DNA of 64,000 bases from Pelomonas sp963422775 (GCA_963422775.4 CAUJSJ030000127.1:1-64000); one strand, 5' to 3'; counted from the stretch's first letter, positions 30,288 through 39,213 are shown. Translations and numbers: made by a program. The notes: generated by a model from the sequence alone, not told the origin.

Positions 30288-30578
30288 CTACTTCCTCGAC
30301 CGCAGCGCCGTCCTCGCCTGCACGAAATTGAATGCATAGCTGACCGCCTCGACGATGGCGTTGTCGATCTCCAGGCGCTCGTGCTCCGTCAGGTAGAAGC
30401 TGAAGTCCACCTCATGGCGGATGTAGCGCGGGGGCAGGCGGTTCAGTGCGACGCAGGCCACGTCGCAAAGCAGGTCGTTGCTGCCCGCGATCTCGGGGAA
30501 GTCCTTGGACGCATCCATGACCGCGCCGAAGACCTCGCGCTCGTGGTGGTTGTAGAGGGAGCTGAAGTCGGCGTTCAT
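30288..30578 (-). CDS. late competence development ComFB family protein
   Basis: A 96-residue protein of the ComFB family: NHHEREVFGAVMDASKDFPE, a conserved DVACVALNRLPPRYIRHEVDF, then FYLTEHERLEIDNAIVEAV. Family members bind cyclic dinucleotides in some lineages, while in others the role is unknown, so I do not assign one. It is transcribed alone between convergent nadB and the downstream-oriented nadA, and ends 6 bases from the nadB stop. Confidence 0.82.
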   Translation of the reverse strand: MNADFSSLYNHHEREVFGAVMDASKDFPEIAGSNDLLCDVACVALNRLPPRYIRHEVDFSFYLTEHERLEIDNAIVEAVSYAFNFVQARTALRSRK

Positions 30579-30617
30579 GGCGGGCTTTCCTGAGGGAATG
30601 GTGGATTTATAGCGCGT

Positions 30618-31718
30618 TCATGCGGCGCCGATGCCCGGCGTCATCCCGCTGGCGGCAGTCTTTCGCGCGGCGACGAAATCCAGCATGCGGGTGATGCAGC
30701 CCTGGGCCTTGACGCGGATGGCTTCCTCCACGTGGATCTCCGGCTGCCCGGCCTCCAGGCAATCGACGAGATTGGCCAGGCCGTTCATCGCCATCCACGG
30801 GCAGTGGGCGCAGCTCTTGCACGTGGCACTGTTGCCGGCGGTGGGCGCCTCGATCAACGTCTTGCCGGGTGCGAGCTGGCGCATGCGGTGCAGGATGCCG
30901 TTGTCGGTGGCGACGATGTAGGCCGGCGCGGTGCCGTCGACGACAGCCTTGATCAGCGCCGACGTCGAGCCGACGACGTCGGCCTGCTCGACGACGCTCT
31001 TGGGCGACTCGGGATGCACCAGCACCAGTGCTCCGGCGTGCTGCTCGCGCAGCAACTCCAGCTCCAGGCCGCGGAATTCGTCGTGCACGATGCAGGCGCC
31101 GTTCCACATCAGCATGTCGGCGCCGGTCTGCTCCTGGATGTAGCGGCCGAGATGACGGTCGGGCGCCCACAGGATCTTCTGGCCCCTGGCATGCAGGTCG
31201 GCCACGATCTCCAGCGCGCAGGAACTGGTCACCATCCAGTCGGCGCGCGCCTTCACGGCCGCGCTGGTGTTGGCGTAGACGACGACCTGGCGGTCCGGAT
31301 GGGCGTCGCAGAAGGCGGCGAAGTCGTCGGCCGGGCAGCCCAGGTCCAGCGAACAGGTGGCGTCGAGGTCGGGCATCAGCACGCGCTTCTCGGGGCTGAG
31401 GATCTTGGCCGTCTCACCCATGAAGCGCACGCCGGCCACCACGAGGGTCTGGGCGGCGTGGTCGCGGCCGAAGCGGGCCATCTCCAGCGAGTCGGACACG
31501 ATGCCGCCAGTCTCGAGCGCCAGGTCCTGCAACCAGCCATCCACGTAGTAGTGGGCGACGAGCACGGCGTTGTGTTGCTGAAGCAGCGCCTTGGCGCGCT
31601 CGGCCAGGGCCTGGCGCTGGGGTGGCGTCAGCGGCGCGGGCGTCTTGGCCCAGGCATGGGCGGTGGAGCAGGTGCCGGCGGCGTCCTGCCTGGTGTAGTC
31701 GAACAGCTGTGTGTCCAT
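30618..31718 (-). CDS. nadA: quinolinate synthase
   Basis: NadA condenses iminoaspartate with dihydroxyacetone phosphate to quinolinate using a 4Fe-4S cluster. The 366-residue protein carries the cluster cysteines in regions DATCSLDLGCPAD, TSSCALEI and ATCKSCAHCPWMAMN, and substrate motifs VAHYYVDGWLQ, VVYANTSAAVKA and GPDRHLG-like APDRHLGRY. The ATG at 31718 begins MDTQLFDYTRQD. It shares the NAD route with nadB nearby; no nadC is in the window. Confidence 0.96.
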   Translation of the reverse strand: MDTQLFDYTRQDAAGTCSTAHAWAKTPAPLTPPQRQALAERAKALLQQHNAVLVAHYYVDGWLQDLALETGGIVSDSLEMARFGRDHAAQTLVVAGVRFMGETAKILSPEKRVLMPDLDATCSLDLGCPADDFAAFCDAHPDRQVVVYANTSAAVKARADWMVTSSCALEIVADLHARGQKILWAPDRHLGRYIQEQTGADMLMWNGACIVHDEFRGLELELLREQHAGALVLVHPESPKSVVEQADVVGSTSALIKAVVDGTAPAYIVATDNGILHRMRQLAPGKTLIEAPTAGNSATCKSCAHCPWMAMNGLANLVDCLEAGQPEIHVEEAIRVKAQGCITRMLDFVAARKTAASGMTPGIGAA

Positions 31719-31792
31719 GGGTGCGGTCTCGCGGGATTCAGAAGCGCTCGGCGGCGTGTGTCGGATGGGCTGGGCCTTCCTACACTCGGCGC

Positions 31793-32605
31793 ATGGCGAT
31801 GTGGGGTGATTGTCCGTCCGCTGGCGTTTCGACCCGCACCGCGGGGCCTTGGGCGCGGCGACTCGCCGGCCTGGCCCTGGCCGTGGGCGGCCTCGGCCTG
31901 GCGCAGGCGGCACCGGATGACCTCCAACCGCGGCTGCGCTTCATCGTCGGCGAGGACTGGGCGCCGCCCTACCTCGAACTGCGCGGCGGCCGGCCGGTCG
32001 GCGGCCTGGCGTTCGACCTCATGGAAAGGGTCGCCGCGGCAGCAGGCGCCCGGCCCGACTACCTGATGCTGCCGCCCAAACGCACCCAGGTCGCGCTGCA
32101 TGCCGGCGAGGCCGACCTGATGTGCATGATGAGTCCGAAATGGCTGGCCCAGCCGCTGGCCGCCGACCGCGTCGGGCCGCCGATGGTGGTGCTGGAAGAC
32201 GTGCTGGCGGTGGCGCCCGGCACGGGCGACGGCAAGCCGCTGGATCTGTCGGCCCAGCGCGGCCTGCGCGTGGGCACGGTGCTGGGCTATCGCTACCAGG
32301 AGCTGGGGCCACTGTTCGAGGCGGGTCAACTGACCCGCGAGGACGCCGGCAGCCAACAGGGCGTGCTCGACAAGCTGGCGCGCGGCCGCACGGAGGTGGC
32401 CGTGGTCGACCGCCTGGTGCTGGCCCAGTACAACCGCGGCCGGCCGCGCACCGAGGCGCTGCAGGCGCTTCAGGTCGTGAGCCAGACGGTCACTCACTGC
32501 CTGCTGGGCGGCAAGACCCAGCTGCCTGCCCGTCGGCTGCAGCTGGCGCTGCGGGCCGTCATCGAACGCGGCGACGTGGCCCGGCTCATTCAGCGCTACC
32601 GCTGA
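31793..32605 (+). CDS. periplasmic solute-binding protein, family 3 type
   Basis: A 270-residue exported protein of the SBP_bac_3/PBPb family: signal peptide (LAGLALAVGGLGLAQAAP), then FIVGEDWAPPYLEL, GLAFDLMERVAAAAG, LHAGEADLMCMMSP and GLRVGTVLGYRYQELG, the normal lobes of amino-acid-type binding proteins. No permease or ATPase genes are adjacent, so it may serve as an orphan receptor or sensor. It is divergent from nadA with a 74-base gap. Start alternatives are the ATGs at 31793 and 31799. Confidence 0.8.
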   Translation: MAMWGDCPSAGVSTRTAGPWARRLAGLALAVGGLGLAQAAPDDLQPRLRFIVGEDWAPPYLELRGGRPVGGLAFDLMERVAAAAGARPDYLMLPPKRTQVALHAGEADLMCMMSPKWLAQPLAADRVGPPMVVLEDVLAVAPGTGDGKPLDLSAQRGLRVGTVLGYRYQELGPLFEAGQLTREDAGSQQGVLDKLARGRTEVAVVDRLVLAQYNRGRPRTEALQALQVVSQTVTHCLLGGKTQLPARRLQLALRAVIERGDVARLIQRYR

Positions 32606-32620
32606 GCCGGGCGCAGGCAG

Positions 32621-33316
32621 TCAACGCCCCCAGTCGCCGCGGCGCCAGCCGGTGAACTGCGCGCCGTCCACCCAGCTGTTTTCCGCGTACTCGAAGCTGC
32701 GTTCCTGGCCGCGTGGGTCACGCGCAATGATGCGCAGGCGCTTGGCGCGGCCCGGATCGGGGTCGACGCCGAAGGTGTCGTTGCCCATGCGGAACTTCTC
32801 GTCGCGGCGGGCCAGATCACGCAGGCGGCCGGACACGTCCACTTCGTGCCCGGGTGTGCCATAGCTCGCGGAGAGGATGGTGAACTGGCCGGCGTCACTA
32901 CCGCCGTCGCGATGCGGGTTGCCCGCCCAGCCGCCGTTGTAGGTCGGCTCGCCCCAGCCGCCGCCGGCCCAGCCGACGAATTGCATGCCGTCGATCCACG
33001 CGCGTTCCGGGTAGTCGAAGCGGCGCTCGCGGCCCTGGCGGTCGCGCGCAAAGATGCGCAGCACCTTGTCGCGGCCGGGGTCGGGGTCGACGCCGAACAA
33101 GTCGTTCGTCAGGCGCACGCGGCGGTCGCGGCGGGCGAATTCGCGCAGCCTGTCCGTCACGTCCACGTGGTTGCGGTCGGTGCCGTAGCGGGCTTGCAGG
33201 ATGGTGAACTCGCCGTCGTCATCGCCGCGCTGGGCCAGCGCGGGGGCGGACATGCCGGCCAGCAGGGAGGTCGCGAGGGCAGCGCCTGCGCCCAGTACAT
33301 AGTGACGTCGAATCAT
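32621..33316 (-). CDS. exported protein with two DUF3395-like repeats
   Basis: A 231-residue secreted protein. After the signal peptide (HYVLGAGAALATSLLAG) there are two copies of a roughly 80-residue repeat: FTILQARYGTDRNHVDVTDR ... LTNDLFGVDPDPGR ... FDYPERAWIDGMQFVGW, then FTILSASYGTPGHEVDVSGR ... GNDTFGVDPDPGR ... FEYAENSWVDGAQFTGW. This pattern resembles DUF3395, also found at the C-terminus of DNAJC11. The linker is Gly/Trp-rich. Function unknown. A related three-repeat protein is encoded immediately upstream on the same strand. Confidence 0.78.
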   Translation of the reverse strand: MIRRHYVLGAGAALATSLLAGMSAPALAQRGDDDGEFTILQARYGTDRNHVDVTDRLREFARRDRRVRLTNDLFGVDPDPGRDKVLRIFARDRQGRERRFDYPERAWIDGMQFVGWAGGGWGEPTYNGGWAGNPHRDGGSDAGQFTILSASYGTPGHEVDVSGRLRDLARRDEKFRMGNDTFGVDPDPGRAKRLRIIARDPRGQERSFEYAENSWVDGAQFTGWRRGDWGR

Positions 33317-33411
33317 GGTGCCTGTCTCCGTAGTGATGGCGAGCCTGATGCTCGCGCCGGGCGGGGCCGGGCCACGTCGGAGGACAGGCCGTCGGCCTGC
33401 CGGCAAACAGC

Positions 33412-34377
33412 TCAGGGCAGGCGCATCGTGTCGCGCTCGCTGACGCGCACGGTGTTGGTCGGCTCGTTGCCCCGGCGGTAGGTCACGCTCAGCGTCTTGC
33501 GCTGGCCGGGCGCGGGGTCGAAGCCGAACAGCTCGTTGCGCACATCGACCTCCAGCCGGTCGCCGCGCACCTGGGCGCGCACGGCCTGGGTCACGTCGAC
33601 CCAGCGACCCTCGCCGCCGCCGTAGCTCGCGCTCTCGATGACAAGGCGGCCAGTGGGCATGGGCCTCGCCGGGCCGCGGTCGCCACCGCGGCCGCCCCAG
33701 TCGCCGCGGCCCCAGCCGACGAACTGATTGCCTTCCACGGTCTGGTATTCGCGGTAGTCGAAGGTGCGCTGCTGGCCGGCCCGGTCGCGGGCGACGATGC
33801 GCAGGATCTTGGTCTGGCCGGGCAGCGGGTCCACGCCGAACAGGTCGTTGGTCAGGCGGAACCGCTGGTCGCGGCGCGCCAGTTCGCGCAAGCGGTCGGT
33901 GACGTCCACATCGCGGCCGCTGGCACCGTAGGTGGCGTAGAGGATGGTGAACTCGCCGCTGTCTCGTCCATCTTCGTGGCGGTCGCCGCGGTCATTGCCA
34001 CCATGCCAGCCGCGCGAGCCGCCCGCATCGCCACCCCAGTTGCCGCCGCCCCAGCCGATGAACTCGGCGCCGTCCACCCAGTCGCGCTCGCGGTACTCGA
34101 ACTGGCGCTCCTGGCCCTGGCGGTCGCGCGCGTAGATGCGCAGCGTCTTCGTGCGTCCCGGGTCGGGGTCGACGCCGAACAGGTCGTTGGTCAGCCGGAA
34201 GCGCCGGTCCTGGCGCGCCAGTTCGCGCAGGCGGCCGGTGACGTCGACATGGCCGTTTTCGGTGCCGTAGCGGGCGTGCAGGATGACGAACTCGCCGTCA
34301 TCTTCGGCGCGGGCCGGCAGGGTGAGGGCGCCGAGCAGGCCGGCGGCAAGGGCCAGGGTCAGGTGACGTCTTTGCAT
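33412..34377 (-). CDS. exported protein with three DUF3395-like repeats
   Basis: A 321-residue exported protein (signal HLTLALAAGLLGALTLPARA) with three repeats: FVILHARYGTENGHVDVTGR, FTILYATYGASGRDVDVTDR and a more divergent LVIESASYGGGEGRWVDVTQ. Each is followed by an LFGxDPxPGxxKxLxxxYR block. The first two end in a W-G-rich patch (VDGAEFIGWGGGNWGG, GNQFVGWGRGDWGG), and the third lacks it and ends in RVSERDTMRLP. It is a paralogue of the neighbour at 32621; the pair probably arose by duplication and repeat gain or loss. Function unknown. Confidence 0.78.
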   Translation of the reverse strand: MQRRHLTLALAAGLLGALTLPARAEDDGEFVILHARYGTENGHVDVTGRLRELARQDRRFRLTNDLFGVDPDPGRTKTLRIYARDRQGQERQFEYRERDWVDGAEFIGWGGGNWGGDAGGSRGWHGGNDRGDRHEDGRDSGEFTILYATYGASGRDVDVTDRLRELARRDQRFRLTNDLFGVDPLPGQTKILRIVARDRAGQQRTFDYREYQTVEGNQFVGWGRGDWGGRGGDRGPARPMPTGRLVIESASYGGGEGRWVDVTQAVRAQVRGDRLEVDVRNELFGFDPAPGQRKTLSVTYRRGNEPTNTVRVSERDTMRLP

Positions 34378-34516
34378 GATGTGAGCGGGCTGTTGTCGTT
34401 TGAGAAGCATCCTATGCCGGCTCAACGCGCGGGCACTGCAGTCGGCCAGACGCGACACGCCGTCAGCTTCGTAACGGCGCGTGTCGCGGCCGGGTTGCCG
34501 CGATCAGAGCGAGCCT

Positions 34517-35326
34517 TCAGGCCTCGGCAAAGAAGCGGCTCGGCGGCATGCCCACCGTGCGCGTCACCATGGCCGTGAAGGCGCTGGCGCTGGCGTAGCC
34601 GAGCTCGCTGGCGATGAAGCTCATCGGCCGGCCTCGCGCGGCCAGCGTCAGCGCGTGGGCCAGCAGCAGCTGCGAGCGCCACTGCGCAAAGCTGGTGCCC
34701 AGCTGCTCGCGGAACAGCCGGCTCAGCGTGCGCGGGCTGGCGCCGGTCTCGGCCGCCCATTCCTCCAGCCCGGCATGGCGGCCGGGTTCGCGCAGCATGG
34801 CCTCGCAGAGCTTGCGCAGGCGAGCGTCCTGGGGCAGGGCGACGCCGAGCGCCAGCGCGCGAGCACGCCGCAGCTCGATCAGCAGCAGTTGCTCGATGCC
34901 GCGGCGGCGCTCGCCGTCCTCGGCGCTTTCCGGCGGGGCCGGGTCGGGCGTGGCGGGCAGGGCCTGCACCAGCTCGCGCAGCAGCGGCGACACCTCGAGC
35001 ACGCGCCCCACCTGCCAGGCGTCGCCGGCCAGCAGCTCGGGGCCGAGGTAGAGCGTGCGCAGGTCGCACTGCTCGATGGCCGTGACCGCGTGGACGATGC
35101 CGGGCGGTATCCACACCGCGCGCGACGGCGGCACGATGTAGGTCGAGGCCTCCGTGTTCACCCGCACGGCGCCCGTCATCGAGAAGACGAGCTGGGCCCA
35201 GTCGTGGCGATGTGGCTGGATGTCGGCCAGGTGCTCCAGCAGCCGCGATTTGGCGCGCAGCGGGCGCTCCGGCGTGGGCGCAAAGCGCTCGGGCGAGAAG
35301 GCGGGAAAGCTCTGGCGGCCGGGCAT
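34517..35326 (-). CDS. AraC-family regulator with cupin N-domain
   Basis: A 269-residue regulator. The N-terminal cupin shows HRHDWAQLVFSMTGAVRV and VPPSRAVWIPPGIVHAVTAI; the C-terminal HTH_18 region is GLEEWAAETGASPRTLSRLF ... SFIASELGYASASAFTAMVT. It starts at the ATG at 35326, divergent from and 69 bases from an MFS exporter gene, the usual arrangement for a local regulator of its neighbour. Confidence 0.9.
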   Translation of the reverse strand: MPGRQSFPAFSPERFAPTPERPLRAKSRLLEHLADIQPHRHDWAQLVFSMTGAVRVNTEASTYIVPPSRAVWIPPGIVHAVTAIEQCDLRTLYLGPELLAGDAWQVGRVLEVSPLLRELVQALPATPDPAPPESAEDGERRRGIEQLLLIELRRARALALGVALPQDARLRKLCEAMLREPGRHAGLEEWAAETGASPRTLSRLFREQLGTSFAQWRSQLLLAHALTLAARGRPMSFIASELGYASASAFTAMVTRTVGMPPSRFFAEA

Positions 35327-35395
35327 GGCTGGATTTCGATAGAACTTGACGAACCATCGTAACTGCGCCGGCGCGCCACTGCCTACATTGCGACC

Positions 35396-36655
35396 ATGAA
35401 CACCGCTCTTGCTTCCTCGCTCGATGCCGGCCTGCAGCGCCGGCGCGACGTCACGACGATCTCGACCATCGGCGTCGCTCACGGCATCTCGCACTTCTTC
35501 CACATGCTGCTGCCGCCGCTGTTCCCGGCGTTCATCCACGCCTTCGGCCTGAGCTATTCGGAGCTGGGCCTGTTGGTGACGACCTTCTTCGTCATCTCCG
35601 GCGCGGGCCAAGCGGCGTCGGGCTTCATCGTCGACCGCATCGGCGCGCGGCCGGTGCTGTTCGCGGCGATGGCGAGCTTTTTCCTCGCCTCCATCGCCGC
35701 TGGCCTGGCCCAGGGCTTTGGCGGGCTGATGCTGGCGGCAGCCTTGGCCGGCATGGGCAACGCGCCCTTCCACCCGGCGGACTTCACCATCCTGAACAAG
35801 CGCGTGTCCCAGCCGCGCCTGGGCCACGCCTTCTCGGTGCATGGCATCAGCGGCAACCTGGGCTGGGCGTTCGCGCCGGTGTTCTCCATCGGCATCGCCC
35901 AGGCGACGGGCAACTGGCGCTTCGCCTACGTCGGCACCGCCCTGGTCGCGCTGGCGGTGATGGGCCTGCTGTTCTGGCAACGCTCGGCCATCGACGACCG
36001 CCAAGGCTCCTGGGGCCATGCCAAGCCCGCGGCCGGCGCGAAGGCCGAGCACCCGATGGCCTTCCTGAAGCTGCCCTCGGTCTGGCTGTGCTTCTCGTTC
36101 TTCTTCTGGAGCACTGCCGCGCTGTCGGCCATCCAGAGCTTCGCCAGCCCGGCGCTGCACGACATCTACGGCCTGCCGCTGGCGCTGACGGCCTACGTCG
36201 TCACGGGCTACATGCTGGCCGGTGCTGCAGGCATGGTCTGCGGCGGCTTCCTGGTGGCCCGGGCCGAGCGGCTGGAGCGCACCATCGCGCTGGCCTTGGC
36301 GCTGGCCGCCGGGCTGCTGCTGCTCGTTGCGACCGGCGTGCTGCCTGGCCTGCTGGCGGCCGCGGTCGCTGCGCTGGCTGGCTTCGGCACCGGCCTGGCC
36401 GGCCCCTCACGCGACATGCTCATCAAGCGCGCCTCGCCGCCGGGGGCGACGGGCCGGGTCTACGGCACCGTCTACTCGGGCCTGGACATCGGCTTCGCGC
36501 TGGCCGCACCGGTGTTCGGCGCCATCCTGGACCACGGCATGCCACGCGGCGTGTTCGCCGGCTCGGCGGCGGCGCTGCTGATGGGCGTGGCGTCTGCCGG
36601 CCTGGTGGGGATTGGGCTGGCGCGGCGGCGCGCCTTGGTGCCGGCGGCCAGCTGA
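35396..36655 (+). CDS. major facilitator superfamily exporter (fosmidomycin-resistance-like)
   Basis: A 419-residue, roughly 12-helix transporter. The N-terminus (VAHGISHFFHMLLPPLFPAF) with VDRIGARPVLFAAM, GMGNAPFHPADFTILNKRV and HAFSVHGISGNLGWAFAP resembles the Fsr-type drug exporter family. The substrate is unknown. It is divergent from the AraC regulator at 34517-35326, which probably controls it. Confidence 0.85.
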   Translation: MNTALASSLDAGLQRRRDVTTISTIGVAHGISHFFHMLLPPLFPAFIHAFGLSYSELGLLVTTFFVISGAGQAASGFIVDRIGARPVLFAAMASFFLASIAAGLAQGFGGLMLAAALAGMGNAPFHPADFTILNKRVSQPRLGHAFSVHGISGNLGWAFAPVFSIGIAQATGNWRFAYVGTALVALAVMGLLFWQRSAIDDRQGSWGHAKPAAGAKAEHPMAFLKLPSVWLCFSFFFWSTAALSAIQSFASPALHDIYGLPLALTAYVVTGYMLAGAAGMVCGGFLVARAERLERTIALALALAAGLLLLVATGVLPGLLAAAVAALAGFGTGLAGPSRDMLIKRASPPGATGRVYGTVYSGLDIGFALAAPVFGAILDHGMPRGVFAGSAAALLMGVASAGLVGIGLARRRALVPAAS

Positions 36656-36722
36656 CCCCGGCTGGCTTGACGGACGGCCCGCTGCCGGTCATCGTCGCGG
36701 CCCGGTTCGGCAAGGAGGCCCG

Positions 36723-37178
36723 ATGCGAAACGACAGCCTGTTCGATGCCATCGGCGGCCAGGGCGCCGTGCTGCGCCTGGCCGCGGCTTGGCATGCGCGG
36801 GTGCTGGCCGACGAGGTCGTCGCCCATGCCTTCAGCCATGGCTTTCACCCGCAGCACACCGAGCGCCTGGCGGCCTACTGGTGCGAGGCCTGGGGCGGCC
36901 CGGCGCTTTACAGCGGGCAGTTCGGCAGCCACTCGGCCGTCGTGCGAACGCACAGCGGGAACGGCCCGCACGAGGAGATGGACCGCCGCGCCATCGCCTG
37001 CTTCGACCAGGCGCTGGCAGACGTCGGCGTGGCCGATGCCGAGCTGCGGCGCGTGCTGAACGACTACTTCGCCTGGGCCACCACGCAGGCGATGGCGGCC
37101 TACCCGGGCAGCGCCCAAGCCGTGCCCGCCGACCTAGGCATGCCGCGATGGTCTTGGCAGGGGTTGGTGAAGCCTTAG
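36723..37178 (+). CDS. group II truncated hemoglobin
   Basis: A 151-residue 2/2 globin of the trHbO-like group: LFDAIGGQGAVLRLAAAWHA, the long E-helix region ERLAAYWCEAWGGPALYSG, the proximal histidine context in VVRTHSGNGPHEEMDRRAI, and WQGLVKP at the end. These heme proteins bind O2 or NO in the cytoplasm. It lies 67 bases after the MFS gene and has its own AAGGAGG-like site (GGCAAGGAGGCCCG ATG). Confidence 0.8.
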   Translation: MRNDSLFDAIGGQGAVLRLAAAWHARVLADEVVAHAFSHGFHPQHTERLAAYWCEAWGGPALYSGQFGSHSAVVRTHSGNGPHEEMDRRAIACFDQALADVGVADAELRRVLNDYFAWATTQAMAAYPGSAQAVPADLGMPRWSWQGLVKP

Positions 37179-37230
37179 CGGCGAGCCCGGCCGCTAAAGT
37201 GCGAGCCACCTTGTCTGCCACTGCCCTGCC

Positions 37231-37644
37231 ATGTCGATCCGTGGACTCATTGCCCTGATGCTTCTGCTGGCCGCGCTCGGCCTGGGTTGGCAGCAGCGGG
37301 AGCGGCTGCAGGCCTGGGCGGGGTCAGCCACGCTGCCGGCCGCACCCAGCCTCAGCTTCAACGAGCCGCAGCCCACGCCCAAGGCGTCGTCCAAGTTCCG
37401 CGCCGGCGAGCTGCGCAAATGCGTCAATGGGCAGCAGGTGTCCTACTCGAATGTCGAATGCCCGCCCGGCGCCAGGGAGCAGGCGGTGACGGGAGGCGCG
37501 GTCACCGTGGTGCCGGGTACGCCGGTCGCCAAGCCCACCGTGGCGAGCAGTGGCCCCTCCGCGCTGCACAAGGCGCTGGACATCACACGTGACGACACGC
37601 TGCACGAGAAGATCATGGAGCGCCAGATCGAAGGGGCCCGCTGA
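37231..37644 (+). CDS. DUF4124-like protein with N-terminal membrane anchor
   Basis: A 137-residue protein with one N-terminal hydrophobic helix (GLIALMLLLAALGLGWQQ), a Pro/Ala-rich linker, and a short domain around LRKCVNGQQVSYSNVECPPG. This resembles the DUF4124 pattern (K-C-V-D/N-G...Y-S-N/D...C). It ends in a charged helix (DDTLHEKIMERQIEGA). Function unknown. The AI-2E-type transporter follows 30 bases later. Confidence 0.65.
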   Translation: MSIRGLIALMLLLAALGLGWQQRERLQAWAGSATLPAAPSLSFNEPQPTPKASSKFRAGELRKCVNGQQVSYSNVECPPGAREQAVTGGAVTVVPGTPVAKPTVASSGPSALHKALDITRDDTLHEKIMERQIEGAR

Positions 37645-37674
37645 GGGCCGGGCCCGCGCTGGCCGGCCCGTACC

Positions 37675-38835
37675 ATGCGCGACATGGCCCGCCTTTGGGC
37701 TGATGCCTCGCGCCGCATGAAATTCAAGCACTTCGTTTCCTCGCCCGTCCTGGAGAACAACGCCTTCCTGGCGCTTCTGCTCGCGATCAGCGCGGCTTTC
37801 GTGTGGATCCTGCTGCCCTTCGGCGGTGCGGTGTTCTGGGGGGCGGTGATCGCCATCGTGTTCACGCCGGTCTATGGCTGGCTGTTGCGCCGATGGAAGC
37901 AGCGGCGCACGCTGGCGGCGCTGGCAACACTGTCGCTGATCATCCTCATCGTCGTGCTGCCGATGACGCTGCTGGCCGGCATGCTGGTGAAGGAGGGGGC
38001 CGCGCTGTACCAGCGCGTGCAGTCGGGCGAGACGAATTTCGCCCGGTACTTCGAGCAGGTGGTCGCCGTTTTGCCGGGCTGGCTGCACGAGCTGCTGGAG
38101 CATTTCGGGCTGACGGATTACCAGGAACTGCAGACCCGCATTACCGACGCCGTCGCGCGGGGCAGCCAGGCGATCGCGACCCAGGTCTACAGCGTGGGCC
38201 AGAACGCGCTGGACCTCGTCGTCGGCTTCTTCGTGATGCTGTACCTGGCGTTCTTCCTGCTGCGCGATGGGGCCTCCTTGAGCCAGCGCATCCGCGCCGC
38301 CGTGCCGCTGGCGCCGGCGCATCGCCGGCACCTGGCGACCAAGTTCATCACCGTGATCCGTGCCACCGTCAAGGGCAACATCCTGGTCGCCGCCACGCAG
38401 GGCGCGCTGGGTGGCGTGGCGTTCTGGTTCTTCCACATCCAGGGCGCCTTGCTGTGGGCGGTGCTGATGGGCTTTTTGTCGCTGCTGCCGGCCATCGGTG
38501 CGGGGCTGATCTGGCTGCCGGTGGCCCTGTATTTCCTGGTCACGGGCGCCATCTGGCAGGGTGTGGCGCTGATCGCCTACGGCGTGCTGGTGATTGGCCT
38601 CGTGGACAACGTGCTGCGCCCCATCCTGGTGGGCAAGGACACGCAGATGCCCGACTACCTGGTGCTGATCTCCACCATCGGCGGCATGGCCGTCTTCGGC
38701 ATCACCGGCTTCGTCATCGGCCCGGTGATCGCGGCGATGTTCATGGCGGTGTGGGACTTGTTCGCCACGGCACGCGAGGAGGCAGCGGCGGAGCCGCCTG
38801 CGGGTGATAGGTCGAGCGACTCTGTGGAGCCTTAG
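37675..38835 (+). CDS. AI-2E family transporter (PerM/TqsA-like)
   Basis: A 386-residue membrane protein with about eight helices: an N-terminal pair (NNAFLALLLAISAAFVWILL), a large periplasmic loop of about residues 115-175, then FFVMLYLAFFLLRDG and the C-terminal family block LLPAIGAGLIWLPVALYF, GLVDNVLRPILVGKDTQMPD, GGMAVFGITGFVIGPVIAAM. The family includes quorum-signal and sodium/proton exporters, so the substrate is unclear. It is the last host gene before the prophage. Confidence 0.85.
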   Translation: MRDMARLWADASRRMKFKHFVSSPVLENNAFLALLLAISAAFVWILLPFGGAVFWGAVIAIVFTPVYGWLLRRWKQRRTLAALATLSLIILIVVLPMTLLAGMLVKEGAALYQRVQSGETNFARYFEQVVAVLPGWLHELLEHFGLTDYQELQTRITDAVARGSQAIATQVYSVGQNALDLVVGFFVMLYLAFFLLRDGASLSQRIRAAVPLAPAHRRHLATKFITVIRATVKGNILVAATQGALGGVAFWFFHIQGALLWAVLMGFLSLLPAIGAGLIWLPVALYFLVTGAIWQGVALIAYGVLVIGLVDNVLRPILVGKDTQMPDYLVLISTIGGMAVFGITGFVIGPVIAAMFMAVWDLFATAREEAAAEPPAGDRSSDSVEP

Positions 38836-39030
38836 GGTGGCATGACGCGGGAGGTGATTTCGCACCCTGAGTCAGCTTTGAGCTGCTCGGAGAAGACCGG
38901 CTTGGAAAGAGCCAGCGAGCACGGCTTTTACAGCGCGATTTTTGGTGGTCTTTCCATCATCCCGACCCTCGCGGCAAAGCAGTTTGAACTTCTTCGGCGT
39001 TCCGGGGGATAGGGTATTTAAACTAGCCCC
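38836..39030. other. host-prophage junction region, possible attachment site
   Basis: A 195-base gap with no convincing gene. Starting just inside the AI-2E gene end there is a weak 6-bp inverted repeat (AGGGTG/CACCCT, 38834-38868) that could end that transcript. The right half is richer in A/T (GGGTATTTAAACTAG near 39010). No tRNA and no integrase gene is next to it. An attL core may lie here but cannot be recognised without the right end. Confidence 0.35.
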
Positions 39031-39195
39031 GTGAGACGAACGACAAGCAGAGCAGGCCCGCCGCCTGAGGTCAGCTGGCCCACCAAAGCGCTGGCCATGA
39101 CTGCAGCGGTTGCGATGACGTTAGTGTGGGTTGCGGCGGTCATTCCGATAGCGGCTCTTGCGGCGCTTGAGAGAGCAAAGAAAAAGGCCCGCTGA
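39031..39195 (+). CDS. small membrane protein at prophage left end, 54 aa
   Basis: A GTG-started frame reading RRTTSRAGPPPEVSWPTKAL, then one hydrophobic helix (AMTAAVAMTLVWVAAVIPIA) and a basic tail (ERAKKKAR). The stop falls inside the loop of a terminator hairpin. It is the only plus-strand gene at this end and is not recognised. It could be expressed from the lysogen, but no promoter is obvious. Confidence 0.45.
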   Translation: MRRTTSRAGPPPEVSWPTKALAMTAAVAMTLVWVAAVIPIAALAALERAKKKAR

Positions 39196-39205
39196 TGCGG
39201 GCCTT
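39184..39205. terminator. bidirectional rho-independent terminator
   Basis: A perfect 9-bp stem (AAGGCCCGC, loop TGAT, GCGGGCCTT), with an A run before it. On the minus strand it is followed by TTTTT and would end the leftward operon whose last gene stops at 39230. It would also stop the 54-residue plus-strand gene. Confidence 0.75.
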
Positions 39206-39213
39206 GTCGTTGG

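Noticed and set aside
39000..39030. A dif-like XerCD site at the prophage left edge
   Set aside because: The A/T-rich stretch does not show the two 11-bp arms of a dif site.
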